Shown: piece by piece, positions 28,808-39,212 of the stretch | Numbering within the stretch: position 1 is the first letter of the stretch | Layout: every line of letters starts with the position of its first letter | NCBI RefSeq assembly: GCF_900197575.1 | Contig: NZ_FZLN01000001.1 | Coordinates: 1-64,000 of the forward strand | Length of the DNA: 64,000 nucleotides | Reading direction: 5' to 3' | Source of the DNA: Acinetobacter apis | Lineage (GTDB): Bacteria; Pseudomonadota; Gammaproteobacteria; Pseudomonadales; Moraxellaceae | Made by a program: the position numbers and the translations under genes | Notes under the pieces: model-generated | What the model was told of the DNA's origin: nothing | The model's database searches: none | What the model saw: only the letters and a program-made list of their open reading frames with translations

Positions 28808-30211
28808 TTGGAAAATCGTAAAATAAAATATACTGCACTGTTGGTGGCATTAACGTTTTTTATGGAAAACCTAGATGCCACCATTATTGTCACGGCACTA
28901 CCTGCTATGGCAGCCACTTTTCGAGTGGCTACAGTTGATTTAAATATTGGAATTAGCGCCTATTTGTTGGCTGTTGCAGTTTTTATTCCAATTGGCGGGT
29001 GGTTGGCTGACCGCTTTGGGGCACGGGTAATTTTTATCAGTGCGATTGTATTATTTACAGTGGCATCTATTTTATGCGCTTTGAGTAATGATTTAACATA
29101 TTTTACTGTTGCTCGAATTGTTCAAGGTATTGGCGGAGCATTAATGGTGCCTGTTGGGCGCTTAGTGGTTATTCGTGCAACACCTAAAAAAGAGTTGGTT
29201 CAAGCGATTGCCTATATTACTTGGCCGGGTTTGATTGCGCCGATTATCGCGCCTGCAGTCGGTGGCTTTATGGTGACTCATTTTGCTTGGCAATGGATCT
29301 TTTATATTAATGTGCCGCTTGGATTATTTGCGATTTATGCAGGTTTGAAGCTCATTGAAAATACCAAAGATACAGAAATTGGTCGTTTTGATTGGATCGG
29401 ATTTCTCATGTTGGCAACAGCATGTGCCATGGTAATGTATGGAATTGAGCGTGTAGGGCAAGATATTGCAGACGCGGCCACTTATTTAATCATTTGTGCT
29501 TTGGGTGTGGTGTTATTTATTTTAGCTGCACGCTATATGACACGTATTCCGCAACCATTATTAAAGTTTGATGCATTTCAGCATAAAACATTTGCAAGTA
29601 GTATTATTGGCGGTTCAATTTTTCGAATTTCAATTAGTGCTGTTCCGTTCTTATTACCGCTCATGTTCCAAGTGGCATTTGGCTTGTCTGCATTGCATGC
29701 AGGATTACTGATATTAACGGTCTTTGTCGGTAATATTGTTATGAAGCCATTTACTGCACGTATTATGCGCCGTTTTGGATTTAGAAAAATACTGATGGTG
29801 AATGGTGTAATTGGTGCAATCACCATTGCGAGTGGGGCATTATTTACCCCGGAAACACCATGGATTTGGATGGTAATTTTATTGTTTGTCAGTGGTTTAA
29901 GTCGCTCTTTACAGTTTACATGTTATAGCTCATTGAGCTTTGTCGATATTTTGCCGAAAGACAAACGCTATGCCACTACACAGTTTAGTTTATTTTTTCA
30001 AATCAGTTTAGGGATGGGTGTGGCACTTGCGGCCTTAATTTTACGCGGATTAATGCATATACAAGGTCATGATCAACCTGAGTTGGTTGACTTCCACTGG
30101 ACTTATTTGATCATTGCAGCATTTTCACTATTGTCATTATTTGACACATTGAAGTTAAAAAAAGATGCAGGTGATGTGGTAAGTGGGTATCAGCAAAATG
30201 CCTCCCATTAA
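28808..30211 (+). CDS. MFS drug/H+ antiporter, DHA2-type
   Basis: The 467-aa transporter has 12-14 membrane segments, with the N-terminal motif FFMENLDATIIVTALPAMA, motif A-like GGWLADRFGARVIF, and motif C-like YITWPGLIAPIIAPAVGGF. It probably exports small toxic compounds. The start is TTG at 28808 with AAGGAC about 8 bases upstream. No ATG fits, since the first membrane segment begins within ten residues. It is convergent with sbcC, overlapping by 4 bases. Confidence 0.86.
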   Translation: MENRKIKYTALLVALTFFMENLDATIIVTALPAMAATFRVATVDLNIGISAYLLAVAVFIPIGGWLADRFGARVIFISAIVLFTVASILCALSNDLTYFTVARIVQGIGGALMVPVGRLVVIRATPKKELVQAIAYITWPGLIAPIIAPAVGGFMVTHFAWQWIFYINVPLGLFAIYAGLKLIENTKDTEIGRFDWIGFLMLATACAMVMYGIERVGQDIADAATYLIICALGVVLFILAARYMTRIPQPLLKFDAFQHKTFASSIIGGSIFRISISAVPFLLPLMFQVAFGLSALHAGLLILTVFVGNIVMKPFTARIMRRFGFRKILMVNGVIGAITIASGALFTPETPWIWMVILLFVSGLSRSLQFTCYSSLSFVDILPKDKRYATTQFSLFFQISLGMGVALAALILRGLMHIQGHDQPELVDFHWTYLIIAAFSLLSLFDTLKLKKDAGDVVSGYQQNASH

Positions 30212-33200
30212 CCCACTACAGTAATTTGGCTGGTACCTGCAGCGACAGGTTCAACACGGATTTGGGTAGGAATCCGTTCATGCATTTCTTGTACATGGGA
30301 AATTAATACCACTTTCCGTCCTTGGCTTTGTAAACGGTCAAGGGCATTCATGACAATATGCAATGACGTTGGGTCTAAAGTGCCAAAGCCTTCATCAATA
30401 AATAATGACTCTAATTTCATTGCACCTGATGCCATATTGGCAATTGCTAAAGCCAATGCCAATGAAACAAGAAAAGTTTCACCGCCTGACAACGACAAGA
30501 CAGGGCGTATTTCACTGTTCATATCTTGGTCAATGATTGCAAGACCTAAGCTGTCAGGAATCCGTTTGAGTTGATAACGTTGTGATAACGGTTGTAATTG
30601 CTGATTCGCATACTCAACCAAAATGTCCAAATGGTGTTCTTGAGCAACTTTTTGAAATTTATTGCCTTCACGACTGCCAATTAATTCAGAAATTTTATGC
30701 CAACGGTGTACTTGCGCTTGTAGCTGTTCAATCTCTTTAAGATAGGCTTGTTGTTGTTGTTGAGCTGTTTGATCAGACAGCAATTGAGATTGCAGAATAT
30801 CTTTACGTTCAACAGCATGATCAAGTTCAGCTTGATGCTTTTGTCGTTGCTCAGCAATTTCATGAGATTCGCATTCAGGTCGACTCTGCTCATGCGTGGC
30901 CAAATCGTGTGTAATCCGTTCAATACTTGCATTATTCAGCATCATTTGATGGTTAAAGTCATCAACTTCTTGCTGTAACTTTAAAATTTGATGACGTTGA
31001 TAACCCAAACAGCTACTCACTAATGCATCATCAAATGCAGGGTGTGCTGCTAACCATGTTTCTTTGGCTTGTTGATGGTCATGTTTTTGTTGTTGCCAAA
31101 CCTGATGTTGCTGTTGCAGGTCATCTAAATGACGTTTTTGCTGTTCATATTGTTGCTGTATATGTTGAAGCTGTTCAGCTTCGGCATGTTGAGCGGCAAT
31201 CATCTCTTTTTTATTGTCATGAACCGCTTGAAACCATGCTTGCGTGGTTTTGTAGGTGGTTTCGGTATGCTTTGCAATGAGCTGTTGAATAGATAAAGCA
31301 ATGGCTTGACCTTGGTTGGTAATGATAGAAATCTCTTCTTTGATTTCTTGAACTTGCTTTTCAATGCCGTGCAAGTCTTGCTTTTGAGGCAAAAGCTGTT
31401 GCCTAATGTGATGAATTTGCTCTTGTTGTTGTTGTAATTGGGTCTGAAAATCGACAATACATGGAATAGCATGTAAACAATGTTGAATACAATCTGCTTT
31501 TGCATTAGGCCATGCATGTTTGGTTTTTTCACAGTCTAAATGCATTAAAATATGCTGTTCTAACTGCTGAAGCTCTTGAATAGATACGGCAATCTGTTGT
31601 TGTTTTGCTTGTATTGCAAGATGTTGTTTAAACTCTATAAGCTGTTTTTGATTGGCTTCATGCGATTTGGTTTGTTGTTGTAAATGCTGCTCAAGCGTTG
31701 CACAGTAGGCTAAGAATTGTTGCTGTAGCTGTTCAAACGGTTGGTCCACCTGAATATCAGTATTTATTTGTTGAATATCACGGCTAATTTGTTCGAATTT
31801 GAGCGTAACTTTATCTGCTAACTCAGCGTGCTGCTGAATTAAAGTCGAATGTTGAGTCGATAATGCAGTATATGTTTGTTTGCTGTGTTGCCACTGTTCA
31901 AAAGCTGCTTTTTTATGCTGTTGAGCAGTGTCAAGTTGTTGTTGCTGAACTGCTGAAAAGGCTTGATCAAGCATGTTATGGTGGCTAACAAAAGGGTGGC
32001 TAGTACTTCCACAAACAAAGCAGGCTTGGTCAGGTTGTAGCTGTGCTCTTAATTTTTCAACATAATCGTTTTTGAGCAAATCTTGTTGTTGCAGTAAGTG
32101 TTGTAATTGAAGCAATTGTTGTTCAGCATGCTGAAACTGAGTTTCATGGGTGCTGACAATCTGCTCTTGTTTTGCGATGTCCGTAGTAAATTGATCTAAT
32201 TGTAAGACATAGTCTGCTTTAAGCTGATATTGTTCAGCCAATTGCTCTAGTAATTGTGCTGTAAAATCAGCATGTTGTTTAATTTTTTGTTGTTGATTCA
32301 GTTGGCTATATTGCTTTTGGCACTGTTGTTCAAACTGATCAATATGCTGATATTTTTCAGTAAAATATAACAGTTGCTGTTGCTGTAGTCGCTGCTGTTT
32401 TTCAAAGGCGATAATATCGCTATGACCTGACTCAATCAGCTGTTTCCATAGATCATTTAAGCGCTTGAGTTTTTCAAGGTTGGCATTGGGTTCGCGGGCA
32501 AGCTTTAAAAAGCCATCATAGTGTTTAAGCTGTAAGCTGAGATGCTCTTGCTGCTGTTCAAGTGTTTTGAGCTGCTGTTCTTGCGCCCCAATATGGTGAT
32601 TCAATGTACCAATGGCCAAGGTTTTTTGCTGTATATCTTGATCTTTTTGTTTGAACTGCGTGAGTAGTTGCTCACGTTGCGCATCTAAAGTAAACCCTTG
32701 CTGAAAAACAGGTTGTAATATATTGAGCTGTTGCTCGTGCTGTTTAATTTGATGTTCAGCTGCCGCACAGCGTTGTTGTTGCTGTTTAAACTGTTGTTGT
32801 ATGGCTTGAAACTGTTGCTGATGGATGCTGATTTGTTGTTGGACATGCAGCTCATGTTGCTCTGCTTGTTGAATTGCCTCAAAACGGTGTCGAATATCTG
32901 AAAATTGGCTCAGCGCAATCAATTGCTGATTTTTTTCATCAATACTGGTTTTTACCGTCATTAACTGCTGTTGCTGTTTAAGATGATGGTCAAGCTGTGA
33001 TTGGCTTAGATTGTATTTTTGAAACCACTGTTCTGCCTGTTCTAACTGTTTAATGAATTTAAGCTGTGCATCAATGTTGCGTTCAAGCTGTTGTTTTTCA
33101 ATATGAAGCTGTTTTTTTTCTTCAATAGATAATAATTTGACATGACCTGCAAGGTCTTGCACGCGATCAAGCTCATAACGAATTGCTTTGGTTTTTTCAA

Positions 33201-33807
33201 AAGAGCGTTGGCTTACTAAACTAAAAATATTTGAATTGGTCAGATATTCTAATAAATCTGCACGTTCTTGATCTTTGGCCTTTAAAAATGCACCGACTTC
33301 AGATTGGGCAAGCAATACTGCACGGGAAAATTGCTCAAAAGTTAAACCAATGAGTTCTTGAATACAGGGGGTACATTCCGAAATTTTTTGTGTTAATACA
33401 CGCCCATCTTCTAAACAGGTAACAGCGCGATCATGTTTGAGTTTGCCATCTACTTTTTGTCTTGCACGGCGAACTTCCCAATATGCACGATAGCGTTTTT
33501 GATCAAGTGCAATAAAATCGACTTCTGCACATCCAAAAGTACAGCCACGGCGTAAAATATGCTTAGGATCTTTTAACGTCATGCCTTGCCCACTGGCATC
33601 AGTTAAAGTACCAAGTGCACCATGTAAACGTGGAACTTGATCAAATAACGCCAAACACATTGCATCTAATAACGTGGATTTACCTGCGCCTGTTTTTCCG
33701 GTGATTGCAATTAAACCGGCATTGGCAAGCGGGGCAGATTCAAAATCAATAATTTGCTCTTGGGCAAGTGAGGCGAGATTTTGAAGACGTAAACGCGTTA
33801 TTTTCAT
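30208..33807 (-). CDS. sbcC: exonuclease subunit SbcC (Rad50-like)
   Basis: The 1199-aa SMC-like ATPase has Walker A TGKTGAGKST (about residues 36-45), two very long coiled coils, and a zinc-hook CFVCGSTSHP near residue 595. The signature motif is LSLSGGETFLVSLALA and Walker B is SLFIDEGFGTLDP. With SbcD it cleaves hairpins and DNA ends. The coiled coils are strikingly glutamine-rich, with many QQQ runs. sbcD overlaps by 4 bases upstream, so translation is coupled. Confidence 0.95.
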   Translation of the reverse strand: MKITRLRLQNLASLAQEQIIDFESAPLANAGLIAITGKTGAGKSTLLDAMCLALFDQVPRLHGALGTLTDASGQGMTLKDPKHILRRGCTFGCAEVDFIALDQKRYRAYWEVRRARQKVDGKLKHDRAVTCLEDGRVLTQKISECTPCIQELIGLTFEQFSRAVLLAQSEVGAFLKAKDQERADLLEYLTNSNIFSLVSQRSFEKTKAIRYELDRVQDLAGHVKLLSIEEKKQLHIEKQQLERNIDAQLKFIKQLEQAEQWFQKYNLSQSQLDHHLKQQQQLMTVKTSIDEKNQQLIALSQFSDIRHRFEAIQQAEQHELHVQQQISIHQQQFQAIQQQFKQQQQRCAAAEHQIKQHEQQLNILQPVFQQGFTLDAQREQLLTQFKQKDQDIQQKTLAIGTLNHHIGAQEQQLKTLEQQQEHLSLQLKHYDGFLKLAREPNANLEKLKRLNDLWKQLIESGHSDIIAFEKQQRLQQQQLLYFTEKYQHIDQFEQQCQKQYSQLNQQQKIKQHADFTAQLLEQLAEQYQLKADYVLQLDQFTTDIAKQEQIVSTHETQFQHAEQQLLQLQHLLQQQDLLKNDYVEKLRAQLQPDQACFVCGSTSHPFVSHHNMLDQAFSAVQQQQLDTAQQHKKAAFEQWQHSKQTYTALSTQHSTLIQQHAELADKVTLKFEQISRDIQQINTDIQVDQPFEQLQQQFLAYCATLEQHLQQQTKSHEANQKQLIEFKQHLAIQAKQQQIAVSIQELQQLEQHILMHLDCEKTKHAWPNAKADCIQHCLHAIPCIVDFQTQLQQQQEQIHHIRQQLLPQKQDLHGIEKQVQEIKEEISIITNQGQAIALSIQQLIAKHTETTYKTTQAWFQAVHDNKKEMIAAQHAEAEQLQHIQQQYEQQKRHLDDLQQQHQVWQQQKHDHQQAKETWLAAHPAFDDALVSSCLGYQRHQILKLQQEVDDFNHQMMLNNASIERITHDLATHEQSRPECESHEIAEQRQKHQAELDHAVERKDILQSQLLSDQTAQQQQQAYLKEIEQLQAQVHRWHKISELIGSREGNKFQKVAQEHHLDILVEYANQQLQPLSQRYQLKRIPDSLGLAIIDQDMNSEIRPVLSLSGGETFLVSLALALAIANMASGAMKLESLFIDEGFGTLDPTSLHIVMNALDRLQSQGRKVVLISHVQEMHERIPTQIRVEPVAAGTSQITVVG

Positions 33808-35069
33808 ACAAAGCCTTCATCTGATGGCGATTGATCATCTTGTTTGAGTGCTTCAGCTTCATGCAACAAAGTTAAAAAATCTTGTTTGACTGACTCATCA
33901 GGTAAATACCCCATTTTTTTCCATAACTGATCAAACAGTTGAACAGGTGTGGGAGGAGCAAGATCAATTTTGCTGCTGTCTTGAGTATCAGATTCTGTTT
34001 GAACCACTTGACGAAAAATACGCAATAAACGGTAGCGCGACGGTGGCAAAGCCGCTTCAATCTGCTGTCTTAAATTTAAAGGTGGCGGTGTGAAACTATA
34101 ATATTCAATATCAAGATATTCGCGTTGCTCAGTGGCTTCAATTTTATCAGTTGGCAATGCTTTAATCTCATCCATGACGTCAGATAATTCACCATTTAAA
34201 CGGCACATATCGACACTGCGTGGTACATAAAGCGGTTGAAAGCGAAAGGGTGTACTTTGCTTAAAATCAATCCATGCTTCAACACATTGATGCTTATAAT
34301 CTTTTTCACTTAAAGACAGTGGAATGGGTGAGCCACTATAGCGTACATGGTCTGCACCTACTTTTTGCGGACGATGTAAGTGACCTAATGCAACATAATC
34401 GACGTCGTCACCAAATAAGTCGGTTGATAATGCCTCTTGATGACCAATAATAATAGAGCGTTCTGATTCTGATTCAAGTCCGCCTTGCATATGTGCATGA
34501 GACATGACAATTAATGCTTGGTCTGCTGTTTTGCGTAACTTGGCTTCTTCAATTAAGGTTTGATGTAAATACTCAATTGCAGATTGACGATCTGTGGTAT
34601 GTTCATTAAATCCTGTAATTTCAGCATGACGTAAAAAGGGTAATGCCACACACCATGCTACAATCTGCTTGGCTTGATCATATATAGGTAAAATTAAGCG
34701 ATCTGTATCTAATGTATGGTCATCATGCCAACGGACCAATCCAACTGTTTTAGCATTGTACTTTTCTAATAAAGGTTCAATTTGTTCAATGCGATAACCT
34801 GAATCATGGTTGCCCGCAATCATTAAGGTTTGCATATGCGGAGCAACACGATGTGCTTCAGCTAAAAACTGATAAAGTTGTTTTTGTGCGCTTGATGATG
34901 GGTTAATAACATCAAAAATATCACCAGCAATAAGCAGGGCATTTGGCTGTTTTTCTTGAATTTGTTGAATGAGCCATGTCAAAAACTGTGTGTGTTCATA
35001 ATGACGCGAATAGTGATAAAACAATTGCCCAAGATGCCAATCTGAGGTATGAATAAAATGTACTGCCAT
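33804..35069 (-). CDS. sbcD: exonuclease subunit SbcD (Mre11-like)
   Basis: The 421-aa metallophosphoesterase has the phosphoesterase motifs HTSDWHLGQ (N-terminus), AGDIFD, AGNHDSGYR, MSHAHMQGG and LGHLHRPQ. It is the Mn-dependent nuclease subunit partnering SbcC. It is the first gene of the sbcDC operon. The C-terminal capping part (about 280-421) is less conserved. Confidence 0.95.
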   Translation of the reverse strand: MAVHFIHTSDWHLGQLFYHYSRHYEHTQFLTWLIQQIQEKQPNALLIAGDIFDVINPSSSAQKQLYQFLAEAHRVAPHMQTLMIAGNHDSGYRIEQIEPLLEKYNAKTVGLVRWHDDHTLDTDRLILPIYDQAKQIVAWCVALPFLRHAEITGFNEHTTDRQSAIEYLHQTLIEEAKLRKTADQALIVMSHAHMQGGLESESERSIIIGHQEALSTDLFGDDVDYVALGHLHRPQKVGADHVRYSGSPIPLSLSEKDYKHQCVEAWIDFKQSTPFRFQPLYVPRSVDMCRLNGELSDVMDEIKALPTDKIEATEQREYLDIEYYSFTPPPLNLRQQIEAALPPSRYRLLRIFRQVVQTESDTQDSSKIDLAPPTPVQLFDQLWKKMGYLPDESVKQDFLTLLHEAEALKQDDQSPSDEGFV

Positions 35070-35169
35070 ATCGTTATTACGTCTCTATTACCATATTACA
35101 CAAAGTAATCACCAGTAATTTATCAATTAATATAATGTAGCAACCTTGAGTTGACTAGGTGGTTTAAAA

Positions 35170-35640
35170 ATGACAATTCACACATACCAAATTACCCTAA
35201 ATTGGCAAGGAAATTTAACACACAGTGCAACAGGGTACACTGATTATAGTCGAAACTTTTTAGTTTCACATTTAGGTAAAGAAAATATTTATGGTTCGGC
35301 TGACCGAGTGTCTATGGGTGACCCGACACGTTGGAATCCAGAACAATTATTGATTGCTGCTGCATCTGCATGTCACAAATTGTGGTATTTACACTTATGT
35401 GCTGTCAATCATTTACACGTAACACATTATGTCGATGACGCTTATGCAGAAGTGCAAAAAGCTGAAGATGGAAAAAAAGGGCAGGTCATTAAAATTGTGC
35501 TGTGTCCTCAAGTGACATTTCATGATGATGTTGATATCACTTTGGCATTGCAATTACATCAAGATGCCTATGCACAATCAGTGATTGCCAATGCCATATC
35601 TACACCTCTAGTTGTGCAGCCACATATCCAAGTGGAATAA
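35170..35640 (+). CDS. OsmC/Ohr family protein
   Basis: The 156-aa protein has the OsmC fold, with NPEQLLIAAASACHKLWYLHLC containing two cysteines, one early and one at the helix end. Such proteins reduce organic hydroperoxides with the cysteine pair. The second cysteine is placed as in the wider OsmC group rather than classical Ohr. The start has AGGTGG 8 bases upstream. A strong bidirectional terminator follows. Confidence 0.85.
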   Translation: MTIHTYQITLNWQGNLTHSATGYTDYSRNFLVSHLGKENIYGSADRVSMGDPTRWNPEQLLIAAASACHKLWYLHLCAVNHLHVTHYVDDAYAEVQKAEDGKKGQVIKIVLCPQVTFHDDVDITLALQLHQDAYAQSVIANAISTPLVVQPHIQVE

Positions 35641-35647
35641 GGTAGAT

Positions 35648-35683
35648 TAAAAAAGAGTTGATCTGATGATCAACTCTTTTTTG
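35648..35683. terminator. bidirectional terminator between osmC-like gene and His-rich gene
   Basis: AAAAGAGTTGATC / GATCAACTCTTTT is a long perfect stem with a 4-base loop and A and T runs on the two sides. Confidence 0.9.
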
Positions 35684-35684
35684 A

Positions 35685-35909
35685 TTATGGTGTGGCTTTC
35701 TTTTCTGCATCAGCAGCATGTTTGTGGGCATGTTCATGTGCATGCGCTTCTTTGGTTGCTTCTTGGCTTTTTGCTTCTGCTTTTTTATCTGCTTCATGTT
35801 TGTGTGGATTAACAGTTGATTTTGGCTCTTCATGCGTTGCTGCAAATGTTGGAAGCGCCATTGCAGATGAAGCTAAAGCAAGTGAGATGACTGCAAGCGT
35901 TTTTTTCAT
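35685..35909 (-). CDS. small His/Ala/Lys-rich periplasmic protein
   Basis: The 74-aa protein has a clear signal peptide (MKKTLAVISLALASSAMALP, cleavage about AFA/ATHEE at residue 24). It has a low-complexity mature part rich in His, Lys, Glu and Ala, including HAHEHAHKHAADA. No family is recognised. The histidine content suggests metal binding in the periplasm, which is only inference. Codon use in the repeat may hide the frame, but the signal peptide supports it. Confidence 0.7.
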   Translation of the reverse strand: MKKTLAVISLALASSAMALPTFAATHEEPKSTVNPHKHEADKKAEAKSQEATKEAHAHEHAHKHAADAEKKATP

Positions 35910-36066
35910 GATGTATCATCCTAGCGTGAGTGGTTTAAACAAATATATTACCAATACATTTTGGTAGCTATGCTTTATAAAATAATATAATAAACCGTTT
36001 CAATACGTATACTTAATATATGAATCCTGTGTGTTTAAACATTTGAGCGCAAAACACAAAATAAAA

Positions 36067-36101
36067 GGCCAATGATCCGAGTGATGGAGAATCATTGGCC
36101 C
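36067..36101 (-). terminator. hairpin with minus-strand T tail
   Basis: GGCCAATGAT / ATCATTGGCC arms enclose 14 bases. On the minus strand TTTTATTTTG follows. No annotated gene lies upstream on that strand, so it may end a small RNA. Confidence 0.45.
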
Positions 36102-36153
36102 AAAAGTCTTAAGCAGTCGGTTATTTTTATAAGAAACCAAAAGACCGCCCGAT

Positions 36154-36189
36154 GCATATAAATCACAACGCGTGTTGTGATTTATATGC
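36154..36189. promoter_or_regulatory. 36-bp near-perfect palindrome, possible operator
   Basis: GCATATAAATCACAAC and GTTGTGATTTATATGC form perfect 16-bp arms around GCGT. It lies about 50 bases upstream of the promoter of the 4-TM gene. Confidence 0.6.
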
Positions 36190-36236
36190 TAAGTACCCTA
36201 TATAACGACATGGGTTTAAAAATCGTTGACAATAAA

Positions 36237-36266
36237 TTGAAAAAAAAATTAAAAAATTTGTACAAT
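36237..36266 (+). promoter_or_regulatory. candidate promoter of the 4-TM protein gene
   Basis: TTGAAA (36237-36242), 18 bases, then TACAAT (36261-36266). The start codon is at 36298. A TTGACA at 36226-36231 lies just upstream but lacks a good -10 at 17 bases. Confidence 0.45.
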
Positions 36267-36297
36267 GAGGCATATTTAGAACAATGACGACATTCTG

Positions 36298-36750
36298 ATG
36301 CTGAATTTATCTTTAACCAAATACTATGCTTGGTTTTTATTATTTTGTTTTATCTTTACGTGTATCAGCAGTGTATTAAGAACATTTTTCATCAGCCCAA
36401 TTTCTTTTGTACTGTTGATTTTGCCTTATCTTGTCGCGATGGTGTCTGTACTTTATCTGTTTTTAAAGCAACAAAAGCGTGCGCCAACACGCCGTGAAAT
36501 GTTTAAATTTGCAGGTATGTTGAATTTATTATTTTGGCTATTTAATTTTGTAGGCTTTGTTTTGGTTGTGCTGTGGATGGCAATACAAGATCCACGCATT
36601 TGGCAATACTTAGTGACCGTTGAGCCAAACCCACAACTGATTGCATTAATTAGTTTATTCATTGCAATTATTGCTGTGCCATTTTATGTCATTACTTTGT
36701 GGTTTTATGGCCCACAAGCCAAACGTATGGCTCAGCATATGTTTGGTTAA
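36298..36750 (+). CDS. four-TM protein, ABZJ_00895-like family
   Basis: The 150-aa protein has four hydrophobic segments (about 10-30, 35-55, 70-92, 112-135) and a basic loop QQKRAPTRREMFKF between the second and third. Its length, TM layout and the QQKRAPT segment fit the Acinetobacter family ABZJ_00895. The match is from memory of the pattern, not a search. Function is unknown. It is convergent with thiO, overlapping by 4 bases. Confidence 0.65.
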   Translation: MLNLSLTKYYAWFLLFCFIFTCISSVLRTFFISPISFVLLILPYLVAMVSVLYLFLKQQKRAPTRREMFKFAGMLNLLFWLFNFVGFVLVVLWMAIQDPRIWQYLVTVEPNPQLIALISLFIAIIAVPFYVITLWFYGPQAKRMAQHMFG

Positions 36751-37846
36751 ATGAGGTGACTTGGATTATAAACATTCGGGTCAACACTTAGCGGTTGTTG
36801 TAACATCAATTGTCTTAATAGCTGTGCTGATGCAGGACCCATACAAAGTCCATTACGAAAATGTCCTGTATTGAGCCAAACATTATTTAAATGTGGTAAT
36901 ACACCAATATATGGAATTCCATGTGGAGAACTCGGGCGAAGACCTGCCCATTGTTGAACAAGTGGCATTTTTTTCAATGCTGGCACCATTTGATAACTGG
37001 CATCTAAAATATGCTGTTGTAAACTATGTGAAATATCTTTATTAAATCCAATATCCTGCATACTAGAGCCACATACAATATGGCCATCTGCTCTTGGAAT
37101 CAAATACATCACTTCATTCATACACATGGTAGGTAAAAAGCCTGGAGGTGCTTTAAAAAGCGCCATTTGCCCTTGGATCGGCTGAACTGGAATATGAATA
37201 TTCAATTGCTGTGAAAATTGATGACTCCATGCTCCTGTACTAAACACAAATTCATCTGCAGTATAAATATGCCCATGTTGATCTTGAATATGTTGGAGCC
37301 GCTGATGCTCAAAATGAAGTTGTGTGATCTGCGTGTGCTCATGCCATTGGACATGTGGCAGTTGTTTTAAATAACACACTAAAGATTGTAAAAGTTTTGG
37401 ATTACGAATATTGGCAAGGTGCGGAAAAAATAGAGCTTGTTTGAACTGTGCTGATATGTGTGGATTGGTGTTTAAAATATCAGATGCTTGCAGCAATTGA
37501 GCATGTTGCATGGGATTTTGGCTTTGGTCTGCATAAGATAGTCCCAAAGCAAAGTCACTTTCATCAAAAATTAACATGCCTGAATGGTGAATTTCAAAAT
37601 CAATTTCAGTCACAGGCTTTAATTTTTCATTCCATGTTTGATACATGGTCTTTGCAGACTGGGCAAGCGCATTCACCGCGCTTGGATAGCGCCAAGGGTA
37701 CATCGGCGATAAAATACCACCGCCTGCCCATGACGCTTCTGCACCTGCAAGGCGTTGATCGAATAAATCGACATGTACGCCTTGTTCGGCAAGTTCAAGT
37801 GCAGAGAGTAACCCAATAACGCCTGCACCAATGACCGCAACTTTCA

Positions 37847-37847
<1 letters not shown>
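36747..37847 (-). CDS. thiO: glycine oxidase ThiO
   Basis: The 366-aa FAD-dependent amine oxidase has the N-terminal dinucleotide motif VIGAGVIGLLSALELAEQG, then EASWAGGGILSPMYPWRY and a C-terminal FAD-binding NTGHFRNG. ThiO oxidises glycine to dehydroglycine for thiazole synthesis. Its ATG overlaps the hemB stop by one base (TAATG), indicating translational coupling. No other thiamine genes are adjacent. Confidence 0.87.

Positions 37848-39212
<1,365 letters not shown>

Larger units (their letters stand above)
35910..36297. other. intergenic region with two inverted repeats and a promoter
   Basis: The 388-base region lies between the divergent His-rich and 4-TM genes. It contains a hairpin at 36067-36101, a perfect 16-bp-arm palindrome at 36154-36189 and a candidate promoter at 36237-36266. 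The left hairpin, read on the minus strand, is followed by TTTTATTTT and could end a minus-strand RNA. Confidence 0.6.

Noticed and set aside
31000..33100. Gln/CAA-CAG-rich tract suggestive of a repeat array
   Set aside because: The repeats are irregular and are explained by the Gln-rich coiled coils of SbcC.
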